DNA from: Anaerolineae bacterium | GTDB taxonomy: Bacteria > Chloroflexota > Anaerolineae > Aggregatilineales > UBA3940 | NCBI GenBank assembly: GCA_016926985.1 | Contig: JAFGNO010000154.1 | Coordinates: forward strand, 1 to 14,572 | Length of the DNA stretch: 14,572 nucleotides | Direction of reading: 5' to 3' | In this document: positions 1 to 6,844 of the stretch, in pieces | Layout: each line of letters opens with the position of its first letter | Numbering within the stretch: position 1 is the first letter of the stretch | Notes under the pieces: model-generated | The model's database searches: none | The model's input: only the letters and a program-made list of their open reading frames with translations | Told to the model about the DNA's origin: nothing | Position numbers and translations under genes: made by a program

Positions 1-145
1 AGAGCTGTGGCTCTTTTCCACGGATGGCGGCCCCGGTGAATACCTGGTGACCGGGGAGTCACCTGTCGGGGTCAGGCGCTTGCCCTGAGGGGTCAGGCAA
101 CGAATTTCCCCAGCAACAGGGTGCCGAAATCGCTCAATAACATTA
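1..145. other. Non-coding left flank with small hairpins and a direct repeat
   Basis: No convincing gene is seen here. Two inverted repeats are visible: CCCCGGT (31-37) with ACCGGGG (50-56), and TCAGGC (72-77) with GCCCTGA (82-88), the latter with one bulged base. The 10-mer GGGGTCAGGC occurs at 68-77 and again at 89-98, a 21-bp period. Neither hairpin is followed by a T-run, so they are not clear intrinsic terminators. They could be the end of an upstream transcription unit or a regulator site. Frame 2 is open from the window edge to a TGA at 86-88, but is too short to call. Confidence 0.35.
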
Positions 146-174
146 TTGCTATCCGCTGAGGGGGATGTTATACT
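146..174 (+). promoter_or_regulatory. Predicted promoter of the nuo cluster
   Basis: A sigma70-like promoter is visible: -35 TTGCTA (146-151, 4/6 to consensus), a 17-bp spacer, and -10 TATACT (169-174, 5/6). The spacer ends in TGT, giving an extended TGn -10 element. Transcription would start near 181, leaving a leader of about 147 nt before nuoA. The -10 lies in the loop of a small GGGGA/TCCCC inverted repeat (161-165 with 175-179). It is the best promoter match upstream of nuoA; the start site is inferred. Confidence 0.6.
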
Positions 175-200
175 TCCCCGCGCGGAAAACTCAAACACGC

Positions 201-236
201 TGTGCGCACACTGTGTACACACACGTACAGAACGTG
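201..236. promoter_or_regulatory. Cluster of short palindromes in the nuo leader (operator-like)
   Basis: Two perfect 10-bp palindromes lie side by side: TGTGCGCACA (201-210) and TGTGTACACA (212-221), with centres 11 bp apart, about one helical turn. They are followed by CACGT (222-226) paired with ACGTG (232-236). A further palindrome, TTGTACAA, lies at 262-269. They fall about 20-90 bp after the predicted transcription start, where a repressor could block nuo transcription. They do not match the 16-bp CRP/FNR or the Rex consensus that I know. The regulator is unknown. Confidence 0.45.
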
Positions 237-272
237 CATCACTGACCGGTAACATCACGCCTTGTACAAAAC

Positions 273-301
273 TTCCCGGTGTGTCCGCACTATTCCCGGT
301 G
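273..301 (+). repeat. Direct repeat TTCCCGGTG, 20-bp period, just upstream of nuoA
   Basis: TTCCCGGTG occurs at 273-281 and at 293-301. A related GACCGGT occurs at 244-250. The second copy ends 11 bp before the nuoA ribosome binding site. The repeat could be a regulator site or chance. Confidence 0.35.
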
Positions 302-327
302 ATGCGCTAATAAGGAGTTCCTCTCCC

Positions 328-681
328 GTGAAAGAATGGACATTCATCGCAATCATTGCTGTTGTCTCCCTGGCTACGCCGGCTGCACCGATTCTGATCG
401 GGAAATTGATTGGCCCCCGCAAGCCCAATACATTGAAAAATGCCACTTACGAATGTGGCGTTGAGACAGTCGGCGATACCTGGGTCCAGTTTAAAGTTCA
501 GTATTACATCTTTGCGCTGGTGTTTCTGGTCTTCGATATTGAAGTGGTTTTCCTCTATCCCTGGGCAGTTGCCTATAATCAGCTGCCCCTGTTTGGAGTC
601 ATCGAAGGCGTTATCTTCATTATCATCCTTGCCGCAGCACTGATTTACGCCTGGCGAAAAGGCGCCCTTGAGTGGACCTAA
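328..681 (+). CDS. nuoA: NADH-quinone oxidoreductase subunit A
   Basis: NuoA is a small three-helix membrane subunit of complex I (117 aa), next to the quinone site where the membrane arm meets the peripheral arm. Visible family marks are YECG with Cys43 in the loop after the first helix, and FDIE (Asp70, Glu72) in the second helix, followed by FLYPWA. The last helix covers about residues 88-110. I chose the GTG at 328 because AAGGAG (312-317) lies 10 nt before it; an in-frame ATG at 262 would add 22 non-family residues and has no ribosome binding site. It is the first gene of the cluster, but nuoB, nuoC and nuoD do not follow. A hairpin-rich spacer separates it from nuoH. Confidence 0.95.
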   Translation: MKEWTFIAIIAVVSLATPAAPILIGKLIGPRKPNTLKNATYECGVETVGDTWVQFKVQYYIFALVFLVFDIEVVFLYPWAVAYNQLPLFGVIEGVIFIIILAAALIYAWRKGALEWT

Positions 682-685
682 TTCA

Positions 686-772
686 AGAGGCTGGCTGCTG
701 TACAGCGCCAGTCTTTTTCTTGTGCCAGCCTCTGGTGCTGCCTGGCCAGAAAGCAGGGCACACCGCACCAGA
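686..772 (+). terminator. Terminator-like hairpin and competing stems between nuoA and nuoH
   Basis: Directly after nuoA, CTGGC (691-695) and GCT (697-699) pair with AGC (704-706) and GCCAG (707-711), followed by TCTTTTT (712-718). This is a good intrinsic terminator shape. AGAGGCTGGC (686-695) is also perfectly complementary to GCCAGCCTCT (724-733), a 10-bp stem that would break the terminator. A third stem pairs TCTGGTGC (731-738) with GCACCAGA (765-772), with TGCCTG and CAGGGCA inside it. The spacer may attenuate transcription, be a processing site, or stabilise the downstream mRNA. Confidence 0.55.
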
Positions 773-806
773 TTTGTTCAGCGCTTGAGGAGAATGGCTG
801 TCAATT

Positions 807-2039
807 ATGGAAGATCTCTTCATCATTATTTATAACTGGCTGGTCAGTTTGCTCTCCGGCTGGGGAGTGGGGCCGGTGCTGGTGGACATCATTCTCGGTG
901 TGCTGGGGTCAGTCCTGATTGTTGCCTACCTGCTGACACTCGCCCTGTTCATCATCTGGGTTGAGCGTAAGCTTGTGGCGCGCATCCAGGACCGGATTGG
1001 CCCGAACCGGGTTGGACCCTGGGGGTTATTTCAGAACATCGCTGATGTGCTCAAGCTGCTGACCAAGGAGATCATCATCCCGGATGGCGCCGACCTGGTT
1101 CCCTTTATGCTGGCGCCCATGATTGCTGTCGCCAGCGTGTTCATGATCTGGGCGGCGCTGCCTTTCACGCGGAACGCGGTGGGCACCAATGTCAGCATCG
1201 GGGTACTCTATATCGTGGCGGTCAGTTCACTGAGCATCATGGCCGTGCTGATGGCAGGCTGGAGCAGTAACAACAAGTATGCGCTGCTCGGCGCCTTTCG
1301 CGGCGTGGCCATGCTGGTCAGCTATGAAGTCCCGATGATACTGACGCTGCTGGTCCCGGTTTTCCTTACTGGCAGCATGCGGGTCAACGAGATTGTAGGT
1401 GCGCAGACTATCTGGTATGTCATTGCCATGCCCATTGCGGCGGTAATCTTCTATATTGCCAATCACGCCGAGGCTGGGCGATCCCCATTTGATATGCTTG
1501 AAGCCGAATCTGAGATTGTTGCCGGGTTCCATATTGAGTACAGCGGCATGGCCTTTGCCATGTTCTACCTGGCTGAGTTCCTGCACGCATTCACCATTTC
1601 GGCGCTGACTGCCACCCTGTTTTTCGGCGGTTGGCGCGGCCCATTTGTGGAGCAGGTTCCCACGCTTGGCATCATCTACTTCTTTATCAAAACCTTCGCC
1701 ATCTACCTGTTCAACGTCTGGGCAAGGGGCACGCTGGTGCGCCTGCGGATTGACCAGATCATGTCGTTTTGCTGGAAATTCCTCGTTCCGATAGCGCTGA
1801 TTTTGCTGGTGCTTTCGATGCTGGTTGACAAGATTGCGACTGGGATCATCCCCAACTATCTCGACACAACCCTGCTGGGTATGCTGCCGCGCACCGGCAT
1901 CCTGCTGCTTGTTAATCTGGTGGTAGGTGCGCTTGCTTTTGGGTGGATCGCCCGAACAGGCCGCAGGGAGCGTGAACGCCTTGAATCCCGTCAGATAGCC
2001 CCGGTTGAGCGTCCTGCCGCCGGGCAGCAGGCTAAATAG
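807..2039 (+). CDS. nuoH: NADH-quinone oxidoreductase subunit H
   Basis: NuoH (410 aa) is the membrane subunit that forms most of the quinone chamber and links it to the proton channels. The family signature after TM1 is clear: ERKLVARIQDR followed by IGPNRVGPWG and then NIADVLKLLTKE. The acidic cytoplasmic loop is present as EAESEIVAGFHIEYSG (from residue 232), following a PFD motif. About eight or nine helices are visible. The C-terminal tail after the last helix is charged (RTGRRERERLESR, then a Pro/Gln-rich end), slightly longer than in many homologues. The ATG at 807 is taken; GAGGAG (787-792) lies 14 nt upstream, a little far. An ATG at 794 is in another frame. nuoJ follows after 18 nt, with no nuoI between them. 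Confidence 0.96.
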   Translation: MEDLFIIIYNWLVSLLSGWGVGPVLVDIILGVLGSVLIVAYLLTLALFIIWVERKLVARIQDRIGPNRVGPWGLFQNIADVLKLLTKEIIIPDGADLVPFMLAPMIAVASVFMIWAALPFTRNAVGTNVSIGVLYIVAVSSLSIMAVLMAGWSSNNKYALLGAFRGVAMLVSYEVPMILTLLVPVFLTGSMRVNEIVGAQTIWYVIAMPIAAVIFYIANHAEAGRSPFDMLEAESEIVAGFHIEYSGMAFAMFYLAEFLHAFTISALTATLFFGGWRGPFVEQVPTLGIIYFFIKTFAIYLFNVWARGTLVRLRIDQIMSFCWKFLVPIALILLVLSMLVDKIATGIIPNYLDTTLLGMLPRTGILLLVNLVVGALAFGWIARTGRRERERLESRQIAPVERPAAGQQAK

Positions 2040-2057
2040 CGGAGTGGAGTACCGTTT

Positions 2058-2552
2058 ATGACAGTAACCACCATCATTTTTGCGGTTATGGCGATTTTTA
2101 CGCTTGGCGGTGGCTTGGGCGTGGTTGCCAGCCGGAATCTGTTCCATGCAGCTCTCTACCTGGTGCTGTCGCTGTTTGGCATCGCTGGCCTCTTTATCCT
2201 GCTTGAGGCGCCGTTTCTGGCGGCAGTCCAGGTGCTGGTTTACGTGGGCGCAATCGCGGTTCTGATCACGATCACCATCATGGTGACCCGTCGCCTGATG
2301 GGGCCGGTTGAATCGCTCAATCGCCAGTGGCCTGTAGCTGCTGTTGCAGCGGCGCTGGTTATGGCAACCCTGGGATTTGTGCTGGTCAACCAGTTCAGCG
2401 GGATCAGCACTGCCCCCGATGTGCCAGCGGACGGTTTGACGCTGTTAGGCGCGGCCTTTGTCGATCCAGCGGGTTTTCTACTCCCCTTTGAGGTGGCGTC
2501 GGTTTTACTGTTAGCCGCGCTGATTGGCGCAATTGTGGTTGCACGCGACTGA
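2058..2552 (+). CDS. nuoJ: NADH-quinone oxidoreductase subunit J
   Basis: NuoJ (164 aa) is a five-helix membrane subunit beside NuoK and NuoA; its third helix is thought to change conformation during coupling. The family core is visible: NLFHAALYLVLSL in TM2 and AVQVLVYVGAIAVL in TM3, with the usual Tyr-Val-Gly-Ala. TM4 and TM5 follow, and the protein ends right after the last helix. The start ATG has GGAGT 8 nt upstream. It sits 18 nt after nuoH and 20 nt before nuoK, so it is surely co-transcribed. nuoI, often found between nuoH and nuoJ, is absent. Confidence 0.95.
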   Translation: MTVTTIIFAVMAIFTLGGGLGVVASRNLFHAALYLVLSLFGIAGLFILLEAPFLAAVQVLVYVGAIAVLITITIMVTRRLMGPVESLNRQWPVAAVAAALVMATLGFVLVNQFSGISTAPDVPADGLTLLGAAFVDPAGFLLPFEVASVLLLAALIGAIVVARD

Positions 2553-2572
2553 GGCTGAGGAGAGTAACACAC

Positions 2573-2881
2573 ATGATCCCACTTCACTGGTACCTGCTGG
2601 TCGCTGCCGGGCTGTTCTCACTTGGGTTATACGGTGTGCTGTCCCGTCGCAATGCAGTCGCAATTCTGATGAGCATTGAATTGATGCTTACCTCCGTGAA
2701 CCTGAACCTGGTTGCTTTCTGGCGCTACCTGTCGCCTGAGACGGTCAACGGGAAGATGTTTGCCATCTTTGTTTTTGCGGTAGCGGCTGCTGAGGCGGCA
2801 GTCGGGCTGGCCCTGATCATCTCGATTTATCGCAACCGCCAGACTGTTATTGCCGAAGACATCAACATTCTGAAATGGTAA
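2573..2881 (+). CDS. nuoK: NADH-quinone oxidoreductase subunit K
   Basis: NuoK (102 aa) is a three-helix, MrpC-like membrane subunit in the proton path between NuoH and NuoN. The two membrane glutamates needed for proton transfer are present: Glu36 in the IELML motif of TM2 and Glu74 in the AAAEAAVGLAL motif of TM3. Length and helix pattern are normal. GAGGAG (2557-2562) lies 10 nt before the ATG. nuoL follows after 46 nt. Confidence 0.96.
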   Translation: MIPLHWYLLVAAGLFSLGLYGVLSRRNAVAILMSIELMLTSVNLNLVAFWRYLSPETVNGKMFAIFVFAVAAAEAAVGLALIISIYRNRQTVIAEDINILKW

Positions 2882-2927
2882 ACCAACAGTTCATGGCCCG
2901 GCCTGATAGGCTCTTTTGAGGATATTT

Positions 2928-5207
2928 ATGGATACGCTTGAACTTTTAGTCTGGTTGATCCCCCTGCCGCCGTTACTGGCCTTCTTGATCATTTTGCTGG
3001 TCACACGGGGAAACAAGCTGCTCAGCGATATTGTAGCCGTGGCGGCGATCCTGGGAACCTGGGGCCTGTCGTTGACGGTGTTTTTTAACGCCATCAGCAC
3101 CGAGCATCTTGGTGAGCATCCGCTCAGAGCTGCTTTTACCTGGCTGCCGCTGGGCGAATCGGTCGAGACGAGCTTCCAGATAGGCGCAATGGTTGACCCG
3201 CTGACGGCGGTCATGCTCTTCTTTGTCCCGCTGACTGCGTCGATGATTTTTATCTACAGCACCGGCTATATGGCTACCGGTCACTACTGGACGGAGATCA
3301 AGGGCGGGCATGGACATGATGACCATGCTGGCGAAGAGGGAGACGATCACGGGCACGAGATGGTTGTTGACAGCGCCGGGCGGAACCTTGTTCGGTTTGA
3401 TGCGACCGCCTGGAAAGCCCGTTTCATGGCCTTGATTGCCCTGTTTGCATCGGGAATGCTGCTGCTGTCGGTGGCGGATAACCTGCTCTTACTGTTTATC
3501 GGCTGGGAGATCATGGGCTTCTGCTCCTATGCACTGATCGGGTTCTGGCATAACCGGGTTTACCCCAACCAGCCCAAGCGGATCACGCCCATGTTTGCCG
3601 GGATTAAGGCCTTTATGACCACCCGTGTGGCTGATGTGATTATGCTCTTGGGTATCGCCTGGCTCTATTCCTACACCGGCACGTTGAGCTTCCGCGAGAT
3701 CATGTACAACGAAGCGATGCTCCACGCCCTTGAAAGTTCAGCGTTCCCGAATATCGTTGCACTATCCACGCTGACGGTGGGTGGCGTGATTGGCTTGCTG
3801 CTGTTTGCTGGCGCGGTCGGTAAATCGGCCCAGTTCCCGCTGCACACCTGGCTGCCGGACGCGATGGAAGGCCCCACACCGGTCAGCGCGATGATCCATG
3901 CTGCTACCATGGTATCCGCCGGTGTCTATATGATCATCCGGATGTACCCGATCATCTCCACCGGGTTCCACGGGCATGGTTTTACGCCTACAATGCAGAT
4001 TGTGGCGGGGATCGGCGCATTTACGGCGCTGTTCTCCGCGACTATCGCCGTTGCCCAGCGCGATATCAAGAAAGTGCTGGCTTATTCCACTATCAGCCAG
4101 CTTGGTTATATGGTCGCGGCGGTGGGCATTGGCGCCTACGTTGCTGCCGCCTTCCACCTGATGACCCACGCCATCTTCAAGGCGCTGTTGTTCATGGGTT
4201 CCGGCTCAGTGATCCATGCGGTTGAACACGGCGAGGAACACGCGCACCACCATGGTCATCATTTCCCCATCGATTTCGATGCCCAGGATATGTTCAATAT
4301 GGGCGGGCTGTGGAAGCGCATCCCGGTCACTGCCTGGACATTCCTGATCGGTGGGCTGGCGCTGAGCGGATTCCCGCTGGTTACTGCGGGGTTCTGGTCA
4401 AAGGATGAGATCCTCGCTGATGCCTTTGCCCATGCCCCGGCTGTCTTTGTTGTGCTGGCGATTGCCGCCTTCCTGACCGCCTTCTATACGATGCGGCAGA
4501 TTGGTCTCACCTTTGCCGGTGAGCCCCGCACACACGCCGCCGAAGAAGCCACGCAGACTGACTGGCGGATGAACCTCCCGCTGATTATCCTGGCTTTCTT
4601 TGCCATCACTGCCGGGTTTGTCGGCGTCCACCAGGATTTCCCGGTGCTGGGCAGGCTGCTCGGCGAAAATCCCTTCCATCATTTTGTGGGAGGTGCACTG
4701 CTTGAGCACCCCGAAACACTGGCGTTCAGCTTCACACCGCTGATTCTGTCGATAGTCATTGCCCTGAGCGGGCTGCTGGTTGGCTGGCTGATCTATGTCC
4801 GCAAGCCGTTGGCTGCCGGGCAGGAAGATCCGCTCAAGAAGCTCCTTGGCCCCATTCATACCCTGCTTGAGAACAAGTATTACATGGACGAATTGTACGA
4901 CTGGGCGGTTATTCGCCCATCGATGTGGTTTGCCGAGAAATTTGTCTACCTGTTTATCGACAGGGGGATCATCGATGGCATCCTCCACTTTATCGCCCGC
5001 TCAGTAGAGTGGATGGCTTTCCGCAACAAGGATTTTGATACACACGTCATCAATGGCGGGGCTGACCAGGTTGTCGAGGGTATTGGTGGACTGTCCGACT
5101 CATTCAAATATGTCCAGTCCGGGCGGGTCCAGCAGTACCTGGCGGTCGCGGTAGCCGGGTTGCTTATGCTGGTCGGTGTTTTTGTCTGGACGCTTTTCTT
5201 ACGCTGA
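2928..5207 (+). CDS. nuoL: NADH-quinone oxidoreductase subunit L, long form with extended lateral helix
   Basis: NuoL (759 aa) is the distal antiporter-like subunit of complex I, with a long lateral helix that runs along the other pumping subunits. Key residues are present: Glu194 in GWEIMG (TM5), Lys299 in GKSAQFPLHTWLPDA (TM7), IHAATMVSAGVY (TM8), and Lys492-Asp493 in WSKDEIL (TM12). It is about 145 residues longer than E. coli NuoL. Part of the excess is two His-rich loops (residues 128-143 and 434-445). Part is in the lateral helix, where residues 678-703 and 704-729 look like a tandem 26-residue repeat before the SGRVQ motif (731-735) and the last TM. The ATG at 2928 is chosen, with GAGGA 5 nt upstream; an in-frame TTG at 2916 lies inside that ribosome binding site. 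nuoM follows after 17 nt. Confidence 0.96.
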   Translation: MDTLELLVWLIPLPPLLAFLIILLVTRGNKLLSDIVAVAAILGTWGLSLTVFFNAISTEHLGEHPLRAAFTWLPLGESVETSFQIGAMVDPLTAVMLFFVPLTASMIFIYSTGYMATGHYWTEIKGGHGHDDHAGEEGDDHGHEMVVDSAGRNLVRFDATAWKARFMALIALFASGMLLLSVADNLLLLFIGWEIMGFCSYALIGFWHNRVYPNQPKRITPMFAGIKAFMTTRVADVIMLLGIAWLYSYTGTLSFREIMYNEAMLHALESSAFPNIVALSTLTVGGVIGLLLFAGAVGKSAQFPLHTWLPDAMEGPTPVSAMIHAATMVSAGVYMIIRMYPIISTGFHGHGFTPTMQIVAGIGAFTALFSATIAVAQRDIKKVLAYSTISQLGYMVAAVGIGAYVAAAFHLMTHAIFKALLFMGSGSVIHAVEHGEEHAHHHGHHFPIDFDAQDMFNMGGLWKRIPVTAWTFLIGGLALSGFPLVTAGFWSKDEILADAFAHAPAVFVVLAIAAFLTAFYTMRQIGLTFAGEPRTHAAEEATQTDWRMNLPLIILAFFAITAGFVGVHQDFPVLGRLLGENPFHHFVGGALLEHPETLAFSFTPLILSIVIALSGLLVGWLIYVRKPLAAGQEDPLKKLLGPIHTLLENKYYMDELYDWAVIRPSMWFAEKFVYLFIDRGIIDGILHFIARSVEWMAFRNKDFDTHVINGGADQVVEGIGGLSDSFKYVQSGRVQQYLAVAVAGLLMLVGVFVWTLFLR

Positions 5208-5224
5208 GTCAGAGGTAAAGCTGC

Positions 5225-6814
5225 ATGAGCTTACTGGATATTCTGAACAACTACGCACTGACGCTGGTCACCTTCATCCCGCTTCTTGGAGCAGTGGTTA
5301 TCATGCTGCTTCCCAGAAAGCCCAACCTGGTGCGCTGGACGGCGCTGGTGTTCAGCCTTGTTCCACTGGCGGTTGCGGTCTGGATGTGGTTTGCGTTTCA
5401 GCAGAAACCCTGCACCGATATCGCTGCTGAGGCTTGCTTTGAGCAGCAGGCGACCTGGTTTCCCATCCTCAATGCCAGCTATCACCTGGGCGTAGATGGT
5501 ATCAGCGTCACCATGGTGCTGCTGACCGCGCTTCTCTCCCCGCTGGCAGTCATCATCTCGTGGAGCATCACTGAGCGGGTCAACCTGTATATGGCGCTCT
5601 TTTTGCTGCTTGAGATGGGAATGATGGGGGTGTTTGTCTCGCTGGACCTGCTCCTCTTCTTCGTCTTCTGGGAGTTCGGGCTGGTCCCGATGTATTTCCT
5701 GATCAACATCTGGGGCAGCGCGAATCGCGAGTATGCCAGCTTCAAGTTTTTCATCTATACGATGGCGGGATCATTGGGGCTGCTGCTCTCGATCCAGTTG
5801 ATCGGCCTATCGCTGGGGACGTTTGACCTGCAAACGATCCTGGTGGAGTGGCCTGCCTTCCAGGGCGATGGGGGCACGTTTGTTGGCGTGGGCGTCTGGG
5901 CCATCCGCAATGTGTCTTTCTGGCTCTTTGCCTTGGCCTTTGCCATCAAGGTGCCTATCTGGCCTTTCCACACCTGGCTGCCTGACGCTCACACCGAAGC
6001 GCCTACCGCCGGGTCGATGATCCTGGCCGGTGTGCTGCTCAAGCTGGGTGCGTACGGCTTTCTCAGGCTGGTGCTGCCGCTGTTTCCGGTTCAGGCGCAT
6101 GCGGCTGCGCCGGTGCTGGCCATCCTGGCTGTGCTGGCGATTGTGATGGGGGCCTTTGCTTCCTTTGGCCAGACCGACTTCAAGCGGCTGGTTGCCTACA
6201 GTTCGGTCAATCACATGGGCTGGGTGGTGCTGGCCATTGCTGTGGCGGCCTGGGTAGGCTATGGGTCCCGGTTTGACGCGGAAGGCCACAACCAGCTTAA
6301 TGCTATCATTGCGATGAACGGCGCTGTCCTGCAGATGTTCAACCACGGATTAAGTGCGGCGGCGATGTTTGCGCTGGTCGGGATGATGTATGAGCGCATC
6401 CATACCCGCGACCTGACTAAAATGGGCGGGTTGTGGGTGGTGGCTCCGGTCTACGGTGGGATCATGATCTTCTCGTCGATGGCCTCGCTGGGCCTGCCCG
6501 GCCTGAACGGTTTTGTGAGCGAGTTCATGGTCGTCCGGGGCGTTTTCCCGGCCAGCCCGTTCTTCACCATCATGACCGCGATTGGCATGCTTGGTTTGCT
6601 GTTCACCGGGGCGTATATTCTCAAGGCAATCCGGCACGTGCTGCACGGGCCGTTTAACAAGGATGCGGCTGACCATGCTGACCGTACGCTGGAGATCAAT
6701 GCCCGCGAGATTGTCGCCATGGCGCCGCTGATGATTCTGATGCTGCTGATTGGCATCTTCCCGGCCTGGATTGTCCAGGTCATCAACGATACCGTTACGG
6801 CATTGCTCACCTAG
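5225..6814 (+). CDS. nuoM: NADH-quinone oxidoreductase subunit M, first copy (canonical)
   Basis: NuoM (529 aa) is an antiporter-like proton-pumping subunit of the complex I membrane arm. All expected charged residues are visible: Glu150 in FWEFGLVPMYFLI (TM5), Lys242 in AIKVPIWPFHTWLPDAH (TM7), Lys273 in LLKLGAYGF (TM8), and Glu433 in FVSEFMV (TM12). The fingerprint GVDGIS lies before TM4. Length is normal for the family (E. coli NuoM is 509 aa). AGAGGT (5211-5216) precedes the ATG by 8 nt. It is followed after 30 nt by a second, clearly different nuoM. The two are too divergent to be a recent duplication. Confidence 0.96.
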   Translation: MSLLDILNNYALTLVTFIPLLGAVVIMLLPRKPNLVRWTALVFSLVPLAVAVWMWFAFQQKPCTDIAAEACFEQQATWFPILNASYHLGVDGISVTMVLLTALLSPLAVIISWSITERVNLYMALFLLLEMGMMGVFVSLDLLLFFVFWEFGLVPMYFLINIWGSANREYASFKFFIYTMAGSLGLLLSIQLIGLSLGTFDLQTILVEWPAFQGDGGTFVGVGVWAIRNVSFWLFALAFAIKVPIWPFHTWLPDAHTEAPTAGSMILAGVLLKLGAYGFLRLVLPLFPVQAHAAAPVLAILAVLAIVMGAFASFGQTDFKRLVAYSSVNHMGWVVLAIAVAAWVGYGSRFDAEGHNQLNAIIAMNGAVLQMFNHGLSAAAMFALVGMMYERIHTRDLTKMGGLWVVAPVYGGIMIFSSMASLGLPGLNGFVSEFMVVRGVFPASPFFTIMTAIGMLGLLFTGAYILKAIRHVLHGPFNKDAADHADRTLEINAREIVAMAPLMILMLLIGIFPAWIVQVINDTVTALLT

Positions 6815-6844
6815 TGTTTCGCGGCGTTCAATAAGGGTCAACCT

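Noticed and set aside
2..88. Open frame from the left edge, 28 codons, as the tail of an upstream gene
   Set aside because: Too short and without a recognisable motif; it also contains two hairpins, so it may be non-coding. Sequence to the left would decide.
262..327. Earlier ATG start for nuoA at 262
   Set aside because: It adds 22 residues unlike NuoA and has no ribosome binding site, while GTG 328 has AAGGAG at good spacing.
1227..2147. Long minus-strand open frame opposite nuoH
   Set aside because: Its product is polar, low in family features and rich in Gln, Arg and His, as expected for the antisense of a membrane protein gene.
2916..2927. TTG start for nuoL at 2916
   Set aside because: It overlaps the GAGGA ribosome binding site that serves the ATG at 2928.
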